Assembly: GCF_016793485.1 (NCBI RefSeq)
Contig: NZ_JAEULZ010000018.1
Span: forward strand, 124,001 to 188,000
Length of the DNA: 64,000 bases
Source of the DNA: Mesorhizobium sp.
GTDB lineage: Bacteria > Pseudomonadota > Alphaproteobacteria > Rhizobiales > Rhizobiaceae
Reading direction: 5' to 3'
The translations under genes were made by a program, and so were the position numbers. Under the pieces are notes generated by a model that did not search any database, was not told the origin of the DNA, and saw only the letters and a program-made list of their open reading frames with translations. This document shows, piece after piece, positions 42,493-52,145 of this stretch (positions are counted from its first letter, which is position 1; every line of letters starts with the position of its first letter).

Positions 42493-44955
42493 CTACGGCT
42501 CTGCGTCAAAGACAGGTGTCATGGAGCGAATTGTGCAAGGCGTTGGACCATCGTGGACGATCTCAATCTTGCCTTGGCCTTCCCAGCTATCGTCGATCGG
42601 CACTTCGATGTTGCCGGTGTAGAGGTTCGCCTTACCGTCGGGCGGGACGACAGTCGGGATTTTCACCGACTCCCATTTGCCCCGCTGCTTCGACCGGATG
42701 CGCAGGCTTGTCGTGTCGGTTTCCAGCAGCGAAAGGATGACCTTGCCCACCTTCTTCCGGCGCCCGCCGAGAGAACCGTCACGACCACCGACATCGAGTT
42801 CCAAGGTCTCTGCCGTCGCAGGCCGCCTCAGGCCGATATGCGCCTTGGTGGCCGTTGCGGAACCGGGCAGCGTCACCGATCCAGACGCGACCGTCAGTTC
42901 CTTGAAGATTTTGCTATTTGCGAGAACATCGACCTTTTGGCCTTCGAGGTGCGAGAGCCCGGAGAACGTGCCCACGGCAGAACCGGTGTAGGTCAGCCCA
43001 CAATCGACCTGGAATGCGTCTTCGAGGGAACCGTACTCAAACGGCCCGGTCATGACCTCGATATAGCGCTTGGTGCTTCCGTTGATCGTCCGCTTCACGA
43101 TCAGCCACACATCGTCCACGCCATTGTCACCAGGCGTAACGACCGCCCGCTCGACGACCGCACGACCTTCAGAGAAGGCGCCGCCGATTACCTGCCGATG
43201 CAGGCCTCGAACCTCTTGCGCGGGTTGATGCGTGTAGCTGCCGAGTTCGCCGCTATCGAGCGGGAACCAGACGATGGGATCAGGGTTCGATTGGAAGTCG
43301 ATCGAGACGACACCCTTTTTCGGAATGTGCTCGCTGATCTGTGCGACATCGTCAGACTGGAATCGGCCGGTCTGGTTGGCGACCAGTTCCATGATCGCTT
43401 TCCGGCTGGCCGACACGTAGAGGAAGGATGGTCCGGCATCGACGGGATCGATGGCAGCGCAGCCCGTGGTGCGCGACCGCCTGTTCTTGAACGATGACGG
43501 CTTCAGAGCCTCATCAATGCCCGAGCCTGACAGCGCGCGGATGCCGCCCGTCGTTGCCAGCAGCAGGAAGCCATCGGCATCTCGGAGCCAGACAATATCG
43601 TTCGCCTGCCCGCCGCCGGCATTGCGGAACACCATCGCGTCGTCATCTTCCTCGCCTACGCCGAAGTCTTCGAATTTGAACGACGCGGACAGATACGCTG
43701 AGAAGCGGCGACTCATTGCCAATCGCTCTTCGAAGACCTGCACCGAAGCGGGATACATCCCGTCGATGAACGTGCCGAGTTGCCAGCGAGAGATCGGCGT
43801 AAGGTCGGGGAGCGCATGGCCATAAAGCTGGACGGTAACGACCGTCGTGCTTGTCCGAGCAATGATACGTGCCCACCGCCAGCGGCCGTCGGACGCCATC
43901 AGGCGAATGGCGCGACCAACGTCTGTCGTCTGGAATCCCGCGCCGCCATTGATGCCGGTCACGGCCGAGGCCGTCAGGTTGAACGGCGTCTGGTCCGTGG
44001 CCTTACGGTGAATTCCGATCTCCGCAAGGTCCGCATTGTTGGCGTCGGGCCCCCCGCCTCCCTGGAAGTCGAAGCGGTAGTACTCATAAGCGACACTGTT
44101 CTCGAATTCAAAGAACCGCGTCTCACTGTTTTGCCACGCAGTTTCACCTTTGCGGCTATCGAGCGTCACCCAGTTGGTGCCATCGTTCGAGCCTTTGAAC
44201 TGCCAGATGCTCGGCATGTCGTCGTCCAACGTGTTATTGTTGGTCGACACGACATAATAGGCGTCGGCGATGACCTTCGCGCCGCCTGCCTGCCGATACT
44301 GGACATATCCAGCCGCGCCTCCCGTAAGAATATCGCCGGTATCCACGCTGCGATCGAAGACGCGCCATGCGGTCGACGACGAGTTCCCAGCCGCCACGGT
44401 ACCGCTTGGCGCGGTATTGCTAGTCATCGTCGGCGTGATCGAACCGTGAGCCGCTGGAGTGATCGTTGTGCCCTGTGTGTCTTCTTCATCATAGGGACCA
44501 TCGTCGATGACGAACTGGGTAAACGACCAGGTCGTGTGGCCGGTTCGCGTCAGCACTCGCGGCGCGTAAGACGGGTGCACGATCCACATCTGGTCGGCAG
44601 ACTGGTAGAAACGCAGCCGCTCGATATCCGCTTCGAGATACGGCGTGGCGACTTCAAGCGAGCTGCCGACGCGGGAACCATAGGCATAGATGCGGATGTA
44701 GAGGTCGCCAACCTCCAGGCAGTAGGCTTGCTCCGACGAGTAGATAAACGGTATGAGGATCGTCTTCTTCGCGGAGTTCTTCACCTCAGCGCAGAAATAC
44801 GTGCCACCGCGCTTGCGAATGCCGCCGTGGGGAAGCGTAATGAAGTTCTCACAGATCGCGAGGCCGGCTCGGTAGAGATCGAGCGATGCGCGCGCGTGCA
44901 GGCGCGGCGATAGCTCGCCACGAACGAAAGTGTCCTGTGCAGGGAAGACCGCCAC
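42493..44955 (-). CDS. Tail tubular protein B (nozzle-like)
   Basis: The 820-residue protein starts AVFPAQDTFVRGELSPRLHA, followed by GGIRKRGGTYFCAEVKN, the recurrent beginning of podovirus nozzle/tail tubular B proteins. The rest is a beta-rich tail-tube structure. I take GTG 44955, which follows the stop of tail tubular A by one base; a start at 45006 would overlap it by 50 bases. It should form the tip of the short tail. Confidence 0.82.
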   Translation of the reverse strand: MAVFPAQDTFVRGELSPRLHARASLDLYRAGLAICENFITLPHGGIRKRGGTYFCAEVKNSAKKTILIPFIYSSEQAYCLEVGDLYIRIYAYGSRVGSSLEVATPYLEADIERLRFYQSADQMWIVHPSYAPRVLTRTGHTTWSFTQFVIDDGPYDEEDTQGTTITPAAHGSITPTMTSNTAPSGTVAAGNSSSTAWRVFDRSVDTGDILTGGAAGYVQYRQAGGAKVIADAYYVVSTNNNTLDDDMPSIWQFKGSNDGTNWVTLDSRKGETAWQNSETRFFEFENSVAYEYYRFDFQGGGGPDANNADLAEIGIHRKATDQTPFNLTASAVTGINGGAGFQTTDVGRAIRLMASDGRWRWARIIARTSTTVVTVQLYGHALPDLTPISRWQLGTFIDGMYPASVQVFEERLAMSRRFSAYLSASFKFEDFGVGEEDDDAMVFRNAGGGQANDIVWLRDADGFLLLATTGGIRALSGSGIDEALKPSSFKNRRSRTTGCAAIDPVDAGPSFLYVSASRKAIMELVANQTGRFQSDDVAQISEHIPKKGVVSIDFQSNPDPIVWFPLDSGELGSYTHQPAQEVRGLHRQVIGGAFSEGRAVVERAVVTPGDNGVDDVWLIVKRTINGSTKRYIEVMTGPFEYGSLEDAFQVDCGLTYTGSAVGTFSGLSHLEGQKVDVLANSKIFKELTVASGSVTLPGSATATKAHIGLRRPATAETLELDVGGRDGSLGGRRKKVGKVILSLLETDTTSLRIRSKQRGKWESVKIPTVVPPDGKANLYTGNIEVPIDDSWEGQGKIEIVHDGPTPCTIRSMTPVFDAEP

Positions 44956-44956
44956 G

Positions 44957-45574
44957 TCAGATTGTCCGCCGTGTGTCGCCACGCGCGCGCCAATCGCCGC
45001 GAGCATGATCCCAGCCGGTCGTATTCATCGTGCCGCCGCGCTCAAAAGCGTTCGCCGTCGTCGCCGCGTCGACCGCCTCATTGTAGAAGGCCAGCGCGCG
45101 CTCATACATGCTCGCCTTGTGCGTGAGCGGATGGGCGACTTTCTTTGCCAGCGCGCCGACGTAAACGTCGGTGAACAGCGCGCTCCAATCGTTCGGGTCG
45201 ACCAGATTGGCGATGTACCGGATGATCCGGGGCCCGGACTGGTCGCTGAAGATCGCATCGCCCTCGCGTCGCCAGTTCAGCAATACGCCATCGGGCTCGC
45301 CATTGTGCGTCAGCGGCAGGACACGCAGCGCGTCTTCAGGGACGGGATAGGACCAATTCAGCGTTCCGCCGCCAGTGTCCAGATCGGTCCCGGTGACCGT
45401 TTCGCGGAAGATCGCGAACACCCACGCATGCTTCTGCAGTTCGACTTCGCGCGTGAGTTCGAAGTGCCGCTTGCACAAGCGCGCCGCCTTGCAGTCATCG
45501 TCGAGGCTGTCAATTTCAGCCTCCTCGAGAATGCCGATGGCCATGTTGGCGATGTCTTCCTGCGTGACGGGCAT
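44957..45574 (-). CDS. Tail tubular protein A (T7 gp11-like)
   Basis: The 205-residue protein has the gp11 pattern: QEDIANMAIGILEEAEIDSL, DDCKAARLCKRHFELTREVE, WVFAIFR, WSYPVPEDALRVLPL and LVDPNDWSALFTDVYVGALA. It should connect the portal to the tail nozzle. It precedes tail tubular B without space. Confidence 0.87.
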   Translation of the reverse strand: MPVTQEDIANMAIGILEEAEIDSLDDDCKAARLCKRHFELTREVELQKHAWVFAIFRETVTGTDLDTGGGTLNWSYPVPEDALRVLPLTHNGEPDGVLLNWRREGDAIFSDQSGPRIIRYIANLVDPNDWSALFTDVYVGALAKKVAHPLTHKASMYERALAFYNEAVDAATTANAFERGGTMNTTGWDHARGDWRARGDTRRTI

Positions 45575-45575
45575 G

Positions 45576-45758
45576 TCAGACCTTCATGTCGGTATGGCGC
45601 GGTGCGCGGCGCGGACGGCCACGGCTATCAAGCACCTGTACGAAAGGACTGGGGTTCAGCATTTCGGCAATGCGGCGATACTGCTTCGCGCGCCGGGATT
45701 TGCCGGAAGTGTCATCCTCGTGCTTCAGGCGCCGAGGCTTGGTCAGGCGGACGGTCAT
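45576..45758 (-). CDS. Small basic phage protein
   Basis: The 60-residue protein is rich in Arg/Lys (KPRRLKHEDDTSGKSRRAKQ) and ends RAPRHTDMKV. ATG 45758 is preceded by GGAG about 12 bases upstream. It lies between the coat gene and tail tubular A, with one base to the latter. Possibly a minor structural or DNA-binding protein. Confidence 0.55.
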   Translation of the reverse strand: MTVRLTKPRRLKHEDDTSGKSRRAKQYRRIAEMLNPSPFVQVLDSRGRPRRAPRHTDMKV

Positions 45759-45829
45759 CTTCAGGGATCTCCGGAAATGGAAAGAGGCGGGGAACCGTGG
45801 GGCACCCCGCCTTTTGTTGCTTGAGCGGA

Positions 45830-46819
45830 TCAAGCCTCAGTCGTGCGCACTGCGACGAAGGTCATGGACTTGACGCTGGACGCCGTGCGGTCCCAGTTCG
45901 CTGCCAGCGCAAGCTCTGCATCGGTGGCGAACTCACCCGCCGTCGATGCATCGAGGAAGCGCGTGCCGGGAACGTGAGGCACGACGTGACGACGGCCGAC
46001 CATTTCGGTAACGCCGCCGCCATGGCCCTGACGGGGCTTGCGGTCGAACTCCAGCGGTCCACCGTCGCCGGTAACCGGAAGTTCGTTCCACTGCACCGCC
46101 CGCTGCTTCATGAGGAACGACGTGTACTTGCTGGTCGCAATCGGCAGATCGTCGTCCGCAACGCAGCGGAAGCCCATGTAGGTCGGGATCAGCACGCCGC
46201 CCTGTTCAGACGAAGGGATGAAGTCGATCAGGTCGGCCTTCTTCAGCATCTTCATCTGCTTCGAGTGCATCCACCAGACCTTGAAGTCGCCCGCGCGGTC
46301 GCCCTGGAGGTAGGCGGCATCGATGGCGTCTTCGTCGGTGATGGAAATGCCGGTATCGAGGACCATGTCGCCGGAGTCGTTGGCGATGTTGTCCGCGATC
46401 ACGCCCTGAAGCGTGGCGATGATCATCTTCTTGTTGGCGCGCTGCCAATACTCGGTCTGAGCATCAACCGCACGCTTCACGGGATCGTCGCCGGCAAGGA
46501 TGGCCGTCAGATCGGCAAAGCCCCAGGACTGGGCACGGATGTTGCGAGCAGCAACCTCCCTGCGAGTGCCCATCTTCTTGAGCTCGATCGAGTCCGACGG
46601 ATCGTCGTTGACGGGTTCCGAGGAATCGTTGCCGAGGTCTTTCCAGCCGGGCATGTCGACGGTGCGACCGCCCATGCTCAGCTTGGCCGTGATCTCAGGG
46701 TCGGAGTAGAGCACCCCGGCCTGAAAGATTTCGAGGCTCTGCACGTGAGCTTCGAAAGCGTAGTTTGCGTACACGGACGGAACGATGGAGTCCGTGATCC
46801 TGGTCCAGGCGTCAGCCAT
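45830..46819 (-). CDS. Major capsid (coat) protein
   Basis: The 329-residue protein follows the scaffold gene and has features of HK97-like coat proteins of podoviruses: an N-terminal AWTRITDSIVPSVYANYAFE, a central EYWQRANKKMIIATLQGVIA helix, and DAAYLQGDRAGDFKVWWMHS then GVLIPTYMGFRCVADDDLPI. It should form the icosahedral shell. No frameshift or protease motif is seen. Confidence 0.85.
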   Translation of the reverse strand: MADAWTRITDSIVPSVYANYAFEAHVQSLEIFQAGVLYSDPEITAKLSMGGRTVDMPGWKDLGNDSSEPVNDDPSDSIELKKMGTRREVAARNIRAQSWGFADLTAILAGDDPVKRAVDAQTEYWQRANKKMIIATLQGVIADNIANDSGDMVLDTGISITDEDAIDAAYLQGDRAGDFKVWWMHSKQMKMLKKADLIDFIPSSEQGGVLIPTYMGFRCVADDDLPIATSKYTSFLMKQRAVQWNELPVTGDGGPLEFDRKPRQGHGGGVTEMVGRRHVVPHVPGTRFLDASTAGEFATDAELALAANWDRTASSVKSMTFVAVRTTEA

Positions 46820-46856
46820 GGTCTTCTTCCTTCATGGAAATGCGCGGCCGCCCCGA

Positions 46857-47756
46857 TCAGCGGGGATTGTTGGGCATCCACTTGTCCGGATTTTCTCCGG
46901 CCTCGACTGCCAACTGCCGTGCGCGTTGAGGGTCGCTTTGCACCAGGGCGGAAATCTTCGTGATGCTGCGGTTCCCGCTGGCGTCCTTCTTGAAGGGGTT
47001 CTCGCCAGTGTTGATGCCGCCGCCCGGAAGATTGTCTTCCTTGAACATCGCCTCGCCGATCGCCGAGAATGCTTTCGCGATCTGCGGATCGGTCAGTGCC
47101 CCATCGGGGAGCAGGATGCCTGAGGCCTTGTAGGAATCCACAAGGCCGAGGTTCTTCATTGCCCGATTCGCGAGTTCCAGCTTCGTCTTGTAGCCTTCAC
47201 TCTCTGTCGGTCCCCAGTCCTTGACCAGCGCGTCTGCGGTATCCTCGACCGACTTGGCGACCGCCTGAAGGCGAGCCTGCGTCTGTTCGGCCATGTACCC
47301 GACGAACTTGTCGTGCACCTTCTGAGCCTGCCCGGAGTTGAGCCCGGCTTCCGCCATCCATGACTTGGACGCCGTCGCCAGTTCTGCCGAGTAAGGCACG
47401 TTTTCGGGGAGCCCTTCCGGGCGCTTGAAGTCCAGCTTGTCAGGGGACTCGACCGGCCGCAGGTTCTCAGGAAGGCGGTCGTAGAATTTCTTCCACTCTT
47501 CCTGCGATGCATCGGCTGCCGGTACGGTGACCGACGCGCCAAGCTTCTGCTCGCCGTGCATGCCGGCCGTGGCCAGCGCTTCGATGTCCTTGTAGCCCTT
47601 GGTCTCGACCCACTTCCGGGTGCCTTCGGAAAGACCGGAGAATGGATTGTCACCGCCCGCAGGAGACCCGTTTGGCGCGGGAGGCGTTGGCGTTGCAGGG
47701 GTGCCCGCCGGAGGCGTTTCAGCCTCCACGGACCCGGCAGGAGCCGCTTCTGTCAT
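46857..47756 (-). CDS. Phage scaffolding protein
   Basis: The 299-residue acidic protein has a Pro/Ala/Gly-rich, disordered N-terminus (PPAGTPATPTPPAPNGS), a helical middle (KSWMAEAGLNSGQAQKVHDK) and a charged C-terminus. Its place directly before the coat gene and its composition fit a scaffold that leads coat assembly. Sequence match to a named family not claimed. Confidence 0.75.
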   Translation of the reverse strand: MTEAAPAGSVEAETPPAGTPATPTPPAPNGSPAGGDNPFSGLSEGTRKWVETKGYKDIEALATAGMHGEQKLGASVTVPAADASQEEWKKFYDRLPENLRPVESPDKLDFKRPEGLPENVPYSAELATASKSWMAEAGLNSGQAQKVHDKFVGYMAEQTQARLQAVAKSVEDTADALVKDWGPTESEGYKTKLELANRAMKNLGLVDSYKASGILLPDGALTDPQIAKAFSAIGEAMFKEDNLPGGGINTGENPFKKDASGNRSITKISALVQSDPQRARQLAVEAGENPDKWMPNNPR

Positions 47757-47829
47757 AAGGATTTTCCTTTTCAGGATATGCGGCTCACCCAGCCGCAGGG
47801 ATCAAGCCGGCATCGATCCGGCCTATTGG

Positions 47830-48405
47830 TCAGGCGTTGTCGCCCCAGTTCTCGACGAACAGCGTCAGCTTGCCGTTGACCGAGAGAATGCCGTCGCCGT
47901 CGATGTCAGTGCCGGTGGCGAAGGCGAAGTTCATGAACAGGTCGACCGCCGTGGACGTGCCGTCCAGCGTGATCGCAGTGCCGACCACGTCAGCAGGAGA
48001 GGCAGGCGATGGAGCCGCCACAGCTCCAGTCAGCGTGCGGGTGACCGTATTGATGATGTTCTGCATCGTGGTCGCCAGTGTCGCCGAGGATGCAGCGGCC
48101 GAGCCGATGCCCCAGGTCAGCGACGCCGAGTCGTTGATCGTCGAAGCGCGCGCCGTGTCGACGCCGAAGGTGAACGTGCCCGTACCACCCTTGATGCGGA
48201 TTTTGCCCTCGACAAAATCGAAAAGCTTTTGGCTCGCATAAGCCAGCGCGTCGGTGACGGTGACCTTCATGTTGGTGAAGGTGAAATCGAGACGGTATGC
48301 GCCGCCCTGTCCGCTCACCTTGCAGGCGAGACCGGCTTTGGGGACAGGTTTGCCGAGCTGCCGCATAGCGGCGCGCTGGAGCGTTCGCGGAAGTCCACGA
48401 GCCAT
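47830..48405 (-). CDS. Phage structural protein, unassigned
   Basis: The 191-residue protein has a basic start (RGLPRTLQRAAMRQLGKPVP), then a beta-rich, Thr/Ala/Gly-rich body. It lies between a small head gene and the scaffold, so it may be a head decoration or completion protein. Not recognised. Confidence 0.55.
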   Translation of the reverse strand: MARGLPRTLQRAAMRQLGKPVPKAGLACKVSGQGGAYRLDFTFTNMKVTVTDALAYASQKLFDFVEGKIRIKGGTGTFTFGVDTARASTINDSASLTWGIGSAAASSATLATTMQNIINTVTRTLTGAVAAPSPASPADVVGTAITLDGTSTAVDLFMNFAFATGTDIDGDGILSVNGKLTLFVENWGDNA

Positions 48406-48457
48406 GATCGTATTCCTTCATTCTTGGGAGGGATTGTCGGCTGTCCCCGCCGAGGGG

Positions 48458-48793
48458 TTATGCCTGCCCTTCGAGTTGGGCAGCCTTCTGGAGTTCGATC
48501 ATCTTCTCGTCATCGAGCGCCAGAAAATCGAGGATGGTTTGCACGACCTCAGCGCGAGCGGTGCAGAGCGCGCAGTGCAGTTCGTAACCAGCAGGGCTAC
48601 GGGTGCTGGCGATCCATTCGGCATAGTTCGGTCGCCTGAAGAACCCCGCCTTATCCGTGAGGTGCACGAGCAGCATGTCGGCATCTGCCTTGCTGCCATT
48701 GCCCTGAAACAGTCGACGCACCGCCAATGCAAGATCGGCCTCAGCCGCCGCCAGACCCTTCGCCTGGCGGGAGAATGCGAACCAGTTACGCAT
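48458..48793 (-). CDS. Phage head-region protein (Bbp19-like)
   Basis: The 111-residue protein is helical and has RRLFQGNGSKADADMLLVHL and AEVVQTILDFLALDDEKMIE. Its position after the portal and its helix pattern resemble the Bbp19-type small proteins of podoviruses. TGATG overlap with the portal gene sets the start at ATG 48793. Role uncertain. Confidence 0.5.
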   Translation of the reverse strand: MRNWFAFSRQAKGLAAAEADLALAVRRLFQGNGSKADADMLLVHLTDKAGFFRRPNYAEWIASTRSPAGYELHCALCTARAEVVQTILDFLALDDEKMIELQKAAQLEGQA

Positions 48794-50499
48794 CAAGCGT
48801 TCCCAGCCGGGATCAGGCCGGCATCCCGCGCTTGCACGGCGGCCGGTATGGCATCCTTGGCAAGCTGGCCTGCCTGCGTCAGCGTGGCGAGACCCTGTTG
48901 AGCCTGCTTCTCTTTCGCTCGACCGTCACGCAGCGCCGCGACCTCGTCTCGCGACCGGAGCAGCCTTTGCGGCGCGCGGCTCGCATCCTTCTTGATGCGG
49001 ATGTACTCGTCGCTGTCGATGTTATCCATGATGCTCGGGTCCTGCGAAGCCGTGGCGACCTGCACTGCCGAGTTGACCACCATGTCTGCGTCACGCGACT
49101 CCGCAGCCTTGCGCAGGATGTCCAGCGGGCTTGTGAAGGTCGGACGAACCGTCTTGCCCGCCAAACTTTCAGGCGGAAGGTAGCGGCTGTCTTCCGCGTA
49201 CAGGCCTTTCGCCTCAAGGATGGCAAGCTCACGATCGAGATTGGCGGCGAAGCCCGCCTGAATGATCGAGCCCGACGGGCCGAGTAGCTGGCCTTTTTCT
49301 TCCTGCCGGATCAGCGCCTCAGTCGCCGTCATCTGCGGGTTCTGAATGAGCGTCTGGAACAGGTTCACGAACAGCATGTCGCGAATTTCTTCCGCTCGTG
49401 ATGCTGCATACTCGAAGGCCGGCGCGGCGTTGGCGCCCGTGTTGATCGGCACGATGAGCGGTTGGCCGCTGTCACTCACCAGCCCAGGATAGTTCTGTCC
49501 GGGGTTCAACACCGGAACCACATCCAGCTTGGCCTTGGACGCGGTCGACGGGTCTGCCATTTGCTGAAGCAGTCGCAGGCCTGTCCGGCGAACCGCATTG
49601 ATCTCGCGAATGGTGGTCAGCGCATCGATCATCGGCGACGTGCCGTAAGTGTCGTCTTCGTACCGCCGCCAGTTGAAGCAGGAGACCGGGAACGAACGGA
49701 ACCCGCTTTCCTTGCCGATCGCCTCTTCGTCGCAGATCACGTGGTGCGAGACGAACTCCGTATCGAGGTAGCCGGACGGCTGATTGCCAATCCGGTACAT
49801 CCGGCGTTCGTTGCGAGGCCTCACGCTCTGAAGCAGCGTGATCTTCGTCTCGCACTTGTCGGGATCGTCGACCAGCATCTTGATCTTCGGCGGGAGCTTT
49901 TCATAACCGAAGAGCTGGGCAGCCTGGCGCGCGGTCCTGCGATACTTCCGATGGAACGTGTCGGCGATGCCCCAGCGATTGCGGGCAATGTAGGCTTCGT
50001 GTACCGGGACGGATGCATAACGGATCAGCGTTCCGGCGAAACCTTCCTCCGCGTAGAGATAGGCCGGGCCGTAGAACACGACGTTCCGAAGGCAGGATTG
50101 TGTGCCCGGAACGAAGTTAGAGTTCGCCGAGTAGCGCAGCGAGAACAGGAAGTCGCGGAGGTCTTCCGCCCATTCCTTTTCTTCGTCGGTTTCTTCGTCG
50201 TTGATGGCGGCCGTCGAAAGACCATGCCACTTTTCCGACTGGGGAATGATCAGGCTCTCGACGCCGGCAGTCAGCCGGTTGCCCGCAGAAATGGCCGTGT
50301 TGTCGTACACCCGGCTTCCACGCTGTTGCGCGCGGCTGGTCTGCGTCGACTGATCGCCGCTAAACCGACCTGAGAACGAGCTTGGCGCATCGGGGTCGCA
50401 GAATTCGGCAACGGCTTCCCATGCCGCCTCATAGGGGCGGCGAACCGCCTCCATCTCAGTCTGCTTGTCCAAGGCCTCACGAGCGCGTGAATCCGACAT
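48793..50499 (-). CDS. Portal (head-tail connector) protein
   Basis: The 568-residue protein forms the dodecameric ring through which DNA is packed and released. It has AAWEAVAEFCDPDAPSSFSG, STQTSRAQQRGSRVYDNTAI, and later DYGTSPM-like segments (YGTSPMIDALTTIREINAVR) and QTLIQNPQMTATEALIRQEE, as in T7/BPP-1-like podovirus portals. Starts four bases after the upstream gene's stop region (ATG 50499) and overlaps downstream by TGATG. Confidence 0.9.
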   Translation of the reverse strand: MSDSRAREALDKQTEMEAVRRPYEAAWEAVAEFCDPDAPSSFSGRFSGDQSTQTSRAQQRGSRVYDNTAISAGNRLTAGVESLIIPQSEKWHGLSTAAINDEETDEEKEWAEDLRDFLFSLRYSANSNFVPGTQSCLRNVVFYGPAYLYAEEGFAGTLIRYASVPVHEAYIARNRWGIADTFHRKYRRTARQAAQLFGYEKLPPKIKMLVDDPDKCETKITLLQSVRPRNERRMYRIGNQPSGYLDTEFVSHHVICDEEAIGKESGFRSFPVSCFNWRRYEDDTYGTSPMIDALTTIREINAVRRTGLRLLQQMADPSTASKAKLDVVPVLNPGQNYPGLVSDSGQPLIVPINTGANAAPAFEYAASRAEEIRDMLFVNLFQTLIQNPQMTATEALIRQEEKGQLLGPSGSIIQAGFAANLDRELAILEAKGLYAEDSRYLPPESLAGKTVRPTFTSPLDILRKAAESRDADMVVNSAVQVATASQDPSIMDNIDSDEYIRIKKDASRAPQRLLRSRDEVAALRDGRAKEKQAQQGLATLTQAGQLAKDAIPAAVQARDAGLIPAGNA

Positions 50500-51047
50500 C
50501 AGTTCACCTCTACCAAGGGCCCGAAATGAACGTTGACGCGGACAGCGGCCGGCGCGTTGATCGCAATCGCCAAGGCATAGCTGGTCTTGGCACAGGCCGG
50601 GTTGGAGAATGTGCGCGAGTGCACATGCTCGACCGACAGATCGCCGGAGAAGATGAAGTTCTCAAAGTCATTCGAGAGCATGTTGTCGGATGCGCCCTGT
50701 TCGTAGATATCGAGACCGCCCCACGCGATCACGCCGGACACGACCTGCACGCGAACGCGGCATTCCACGGTGTCCCCTTGTGCGGCAGGTTGCCCAGCCC
50801 AAGCAGGCACATGGATGATCGCCTGCTTCTCTCCCGTGCCGGCACTGGCGATCGACAGCGAGGCGAAGTTGATACCCTTTGCCGATCCAAAGTCGTTGAT
50901 CGTCACGACCGCAGTGCTGTCTCCAGCGATGACAAATGGCGCATTCGAGACGATGCGTGCCTTGCGCTTCAGCCGGTCAGCATGCGCGCGCCAATGCCAC
51001 CACGGCAGACCGCCATGGTTTCGGAAGGCACGCTTCATTGCCGGCAT
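50499..51047 (-). CDS. Phage protein, unassigned (possible head or tail component)
   Basis: The 182-residue protein begins with a basic segment (MPAMKRAFRNHGGLPWWHW) and then a beta-rich domain with GTGEKQAIIHVPAWAG and SGDLSVEHVHSRTFSNPA. Its stop overlaps the portal start by one base. Structural role is likely from position; family not recognised. Confidence 0.5.
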   Translation of the reverse strand: MPAMKRAFRNHGGLPWWHWRAHADRLKRKARIVSNAPFVIAGDSTAVVTINDFGSAKGINFASLSIASAGTGEKQAIIHVPAWAGQPAAQGDTVECRVRVQVVSGVIAWGGLDIYEQGASDNMLSNDFENFIFSGDLSVEHVHSRTFSNPACAKTSYALAIAINAPAAVRVNVHFGPLVEVN

Positions 51048-51053
51048 GGTCGA

Positions 51054-51257
51054 TCAGACCCCGAGCAGCACGCGGCGCTCGCCACGGATGGATTCGGGCG
51101 CGAGGTCCGTCTTCACGGTCGCGGCCGTTCCGCCAGACTGACGCAGACGCATCGCTTCCTGCTGCTCACGGCGCTTGACCTCTTCGTCACTCGCAGACGG
51201 GACAGGTGGAAGCGGCTTGATCTCTGGAGGCTTCGGGAAGAGGCTCGAAAGGCACAT
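51054..51257 (-). CDS. Small phage protein
   Basis: The 67-residue protein begins MCLSSLFPKPPEIKPLPPVP, is proline-rich at the start and ends in GERRVLLGV. A clean AGGAG precedes ATG 51257. Similar small MCL/MCxxLF proteins follow gp13-like genes in podoviruses and may be virion components. Role unknown. Confidence 0.6.
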   Translation of the reverse strand: MCLSSLFPKPPEIKPLPPVPSASDEEVKRREQQEAMRLRQSGGTAATVKTDLAPESIRGERRVLLGV

Positions 51258-51267
51258 GGTCCGTCTC

Positions 51268-51507
51268 CTATACGAGGTGCCAGACGCCATAGAGCCAGGC
51301 TCCGAAGGCGATCAGGATGAACAGCGTGTTGGCAATGGCCGCGAGCCGCGAGCGGGTGCCGTGGAAGTATGCAATCTGGGCGAGGTATGACGCGGCCGAG
51401 GCGACGACCGCGCTCACCAGAACCGTGGAATTGCCGACCGCGACGCCGGCAGCGGCGAGGATGGCCAGCGCCATCGCGCCGAGGATGTAGATGCCGAGTT
51501 CAGTCAT
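51268..51507 (-). CDS. Phage membrane protein
   Basis: The 79-residue protein has three hydrophobic helices (ELGIYILGAMALAILAAAGV, STVLVSAVVASAASYLAQIA and IANTLFILIAFGAWLYGVW). Possible superinfection or virion-assembly role. Its start is inside the end of the previous small gene. Confidence 0.6.
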   Translation of the reverse strand: MTELGIYILGAMALAILAAAGVAVGNSTVLVSAVVASAASYLAQIAYFHGTRSRLAAIANTLFILIAFGAWLYGVWHLV

Positions 51508-51676
51508 TGTCGGGCTCCTTGCCGAGCGTGAGCAGAAAGCTCGCAGTTGGAATCAGATCGTCCGAAGGGAAGACGGCAGCGGCGATCACAGCCCCGCACC
51601 CTTCCTCATCAACTTGAACCTGCCGGCTGGCCGCTATCACCAGCGTCGCCATTCCCCTCATCAGCGATGCGAACAT
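51500..51676 (-). CDS. Small phage protein
   Basis: The 58-residue frame begins MFASLMRGMATLVIAASRQV and ends LTLGKEPDND. It overlaps both neighbours (the gp13-like gene and the membrane protein gene) at its ends, the pattern of coupled phage genes. ATG 51661 or 51652 are alternative starts. Role unknown. Confidence 0.5.
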   Translation of the reverse strand: MFASLMRGMATLVIAASRQVQVDEEGCGAVIAAAVFPSDDLIPTASFLLTLGKEPDND

Positions 51677-52145
51677 TGCCCCAGCTTTCCCTTGTCCAGT
51701 CGAACAGGATGAAGTCTTCGCCGTTCTTGCCGTAGCCCGGCAGCAGACAGCGTTCGGTCGCACCCAGCTTGCGCAGCCATGCCAATGCCACGGGATTGTC
51801 AGCGATCGGCCGCGCCTCGACGCGCCATGCTCCACGTTCAGCGACGGCCGGCCCGAGGACCGCGAAGAAGAATTGCGTCACGCGAGGGATGCAGCGCTTC
51901 AGGCGCGGCGTTCCCCAACTCCATGCCGTCCACAGTCCACGCCGTTGCTCGCAGGCGCCGAACGCCACTTCCGGGTTGCCGTCCAGTTCCGCCACGTAGG
52001 AAAAGCCCTGCATGGCAGAGAGTGCGAGTGCTTCAGGTGTCCAGCCGTCGACCTGACAGTCGATCTCAGCGAAGTCTTCCTTCCGAAGGTTCGCTGCGAT
52101 GTAGGACAGGTCGCGGAAGTTGCCCCCACGAATGCGGCAGATCAT
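51609..52145 (-). CDS. GNAT-fold virion protein (T7 gp13/DUF2833-like)
   Basis: The 178-residue protein has a GNAT-like pattern: GGNFRDLSYIAANLRKEDFA at the start, EVAFGACEQRRGLWTAWSWG in the middle and NPVALAWLRKLGATERCLLP near the end. Small DUF2833 proteins of this kind are the T7 gp13 group (internal protein A), and whether they have enzyme activity is unknown. ATG 52145 overlaps the upstream gene by ATGA. Confidence 0.72.
   Translation of the reverse strand: MICRIRGGNFRDLSYIAANLRKEDFAEIDCQVDGWTPEALALSAMQGFSYVAELDGNPEVAFGACEQRRGLWTAWSWGTPRLKRCIPRVTQFFFAVLGPAVAERGAWRVEARPIADNPVALAWLRKLGATERCLLPGYGKNGEDFILFDWTRESWGNVRIADEGNGDAGDSGQPAGSS

Noticed and set aside
39302-50500. Many long plus-strand frames opposite the virion genes
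   Set aside because: They are antisense shadows caused by high GC; they lack ribosome sites and domain patterns.
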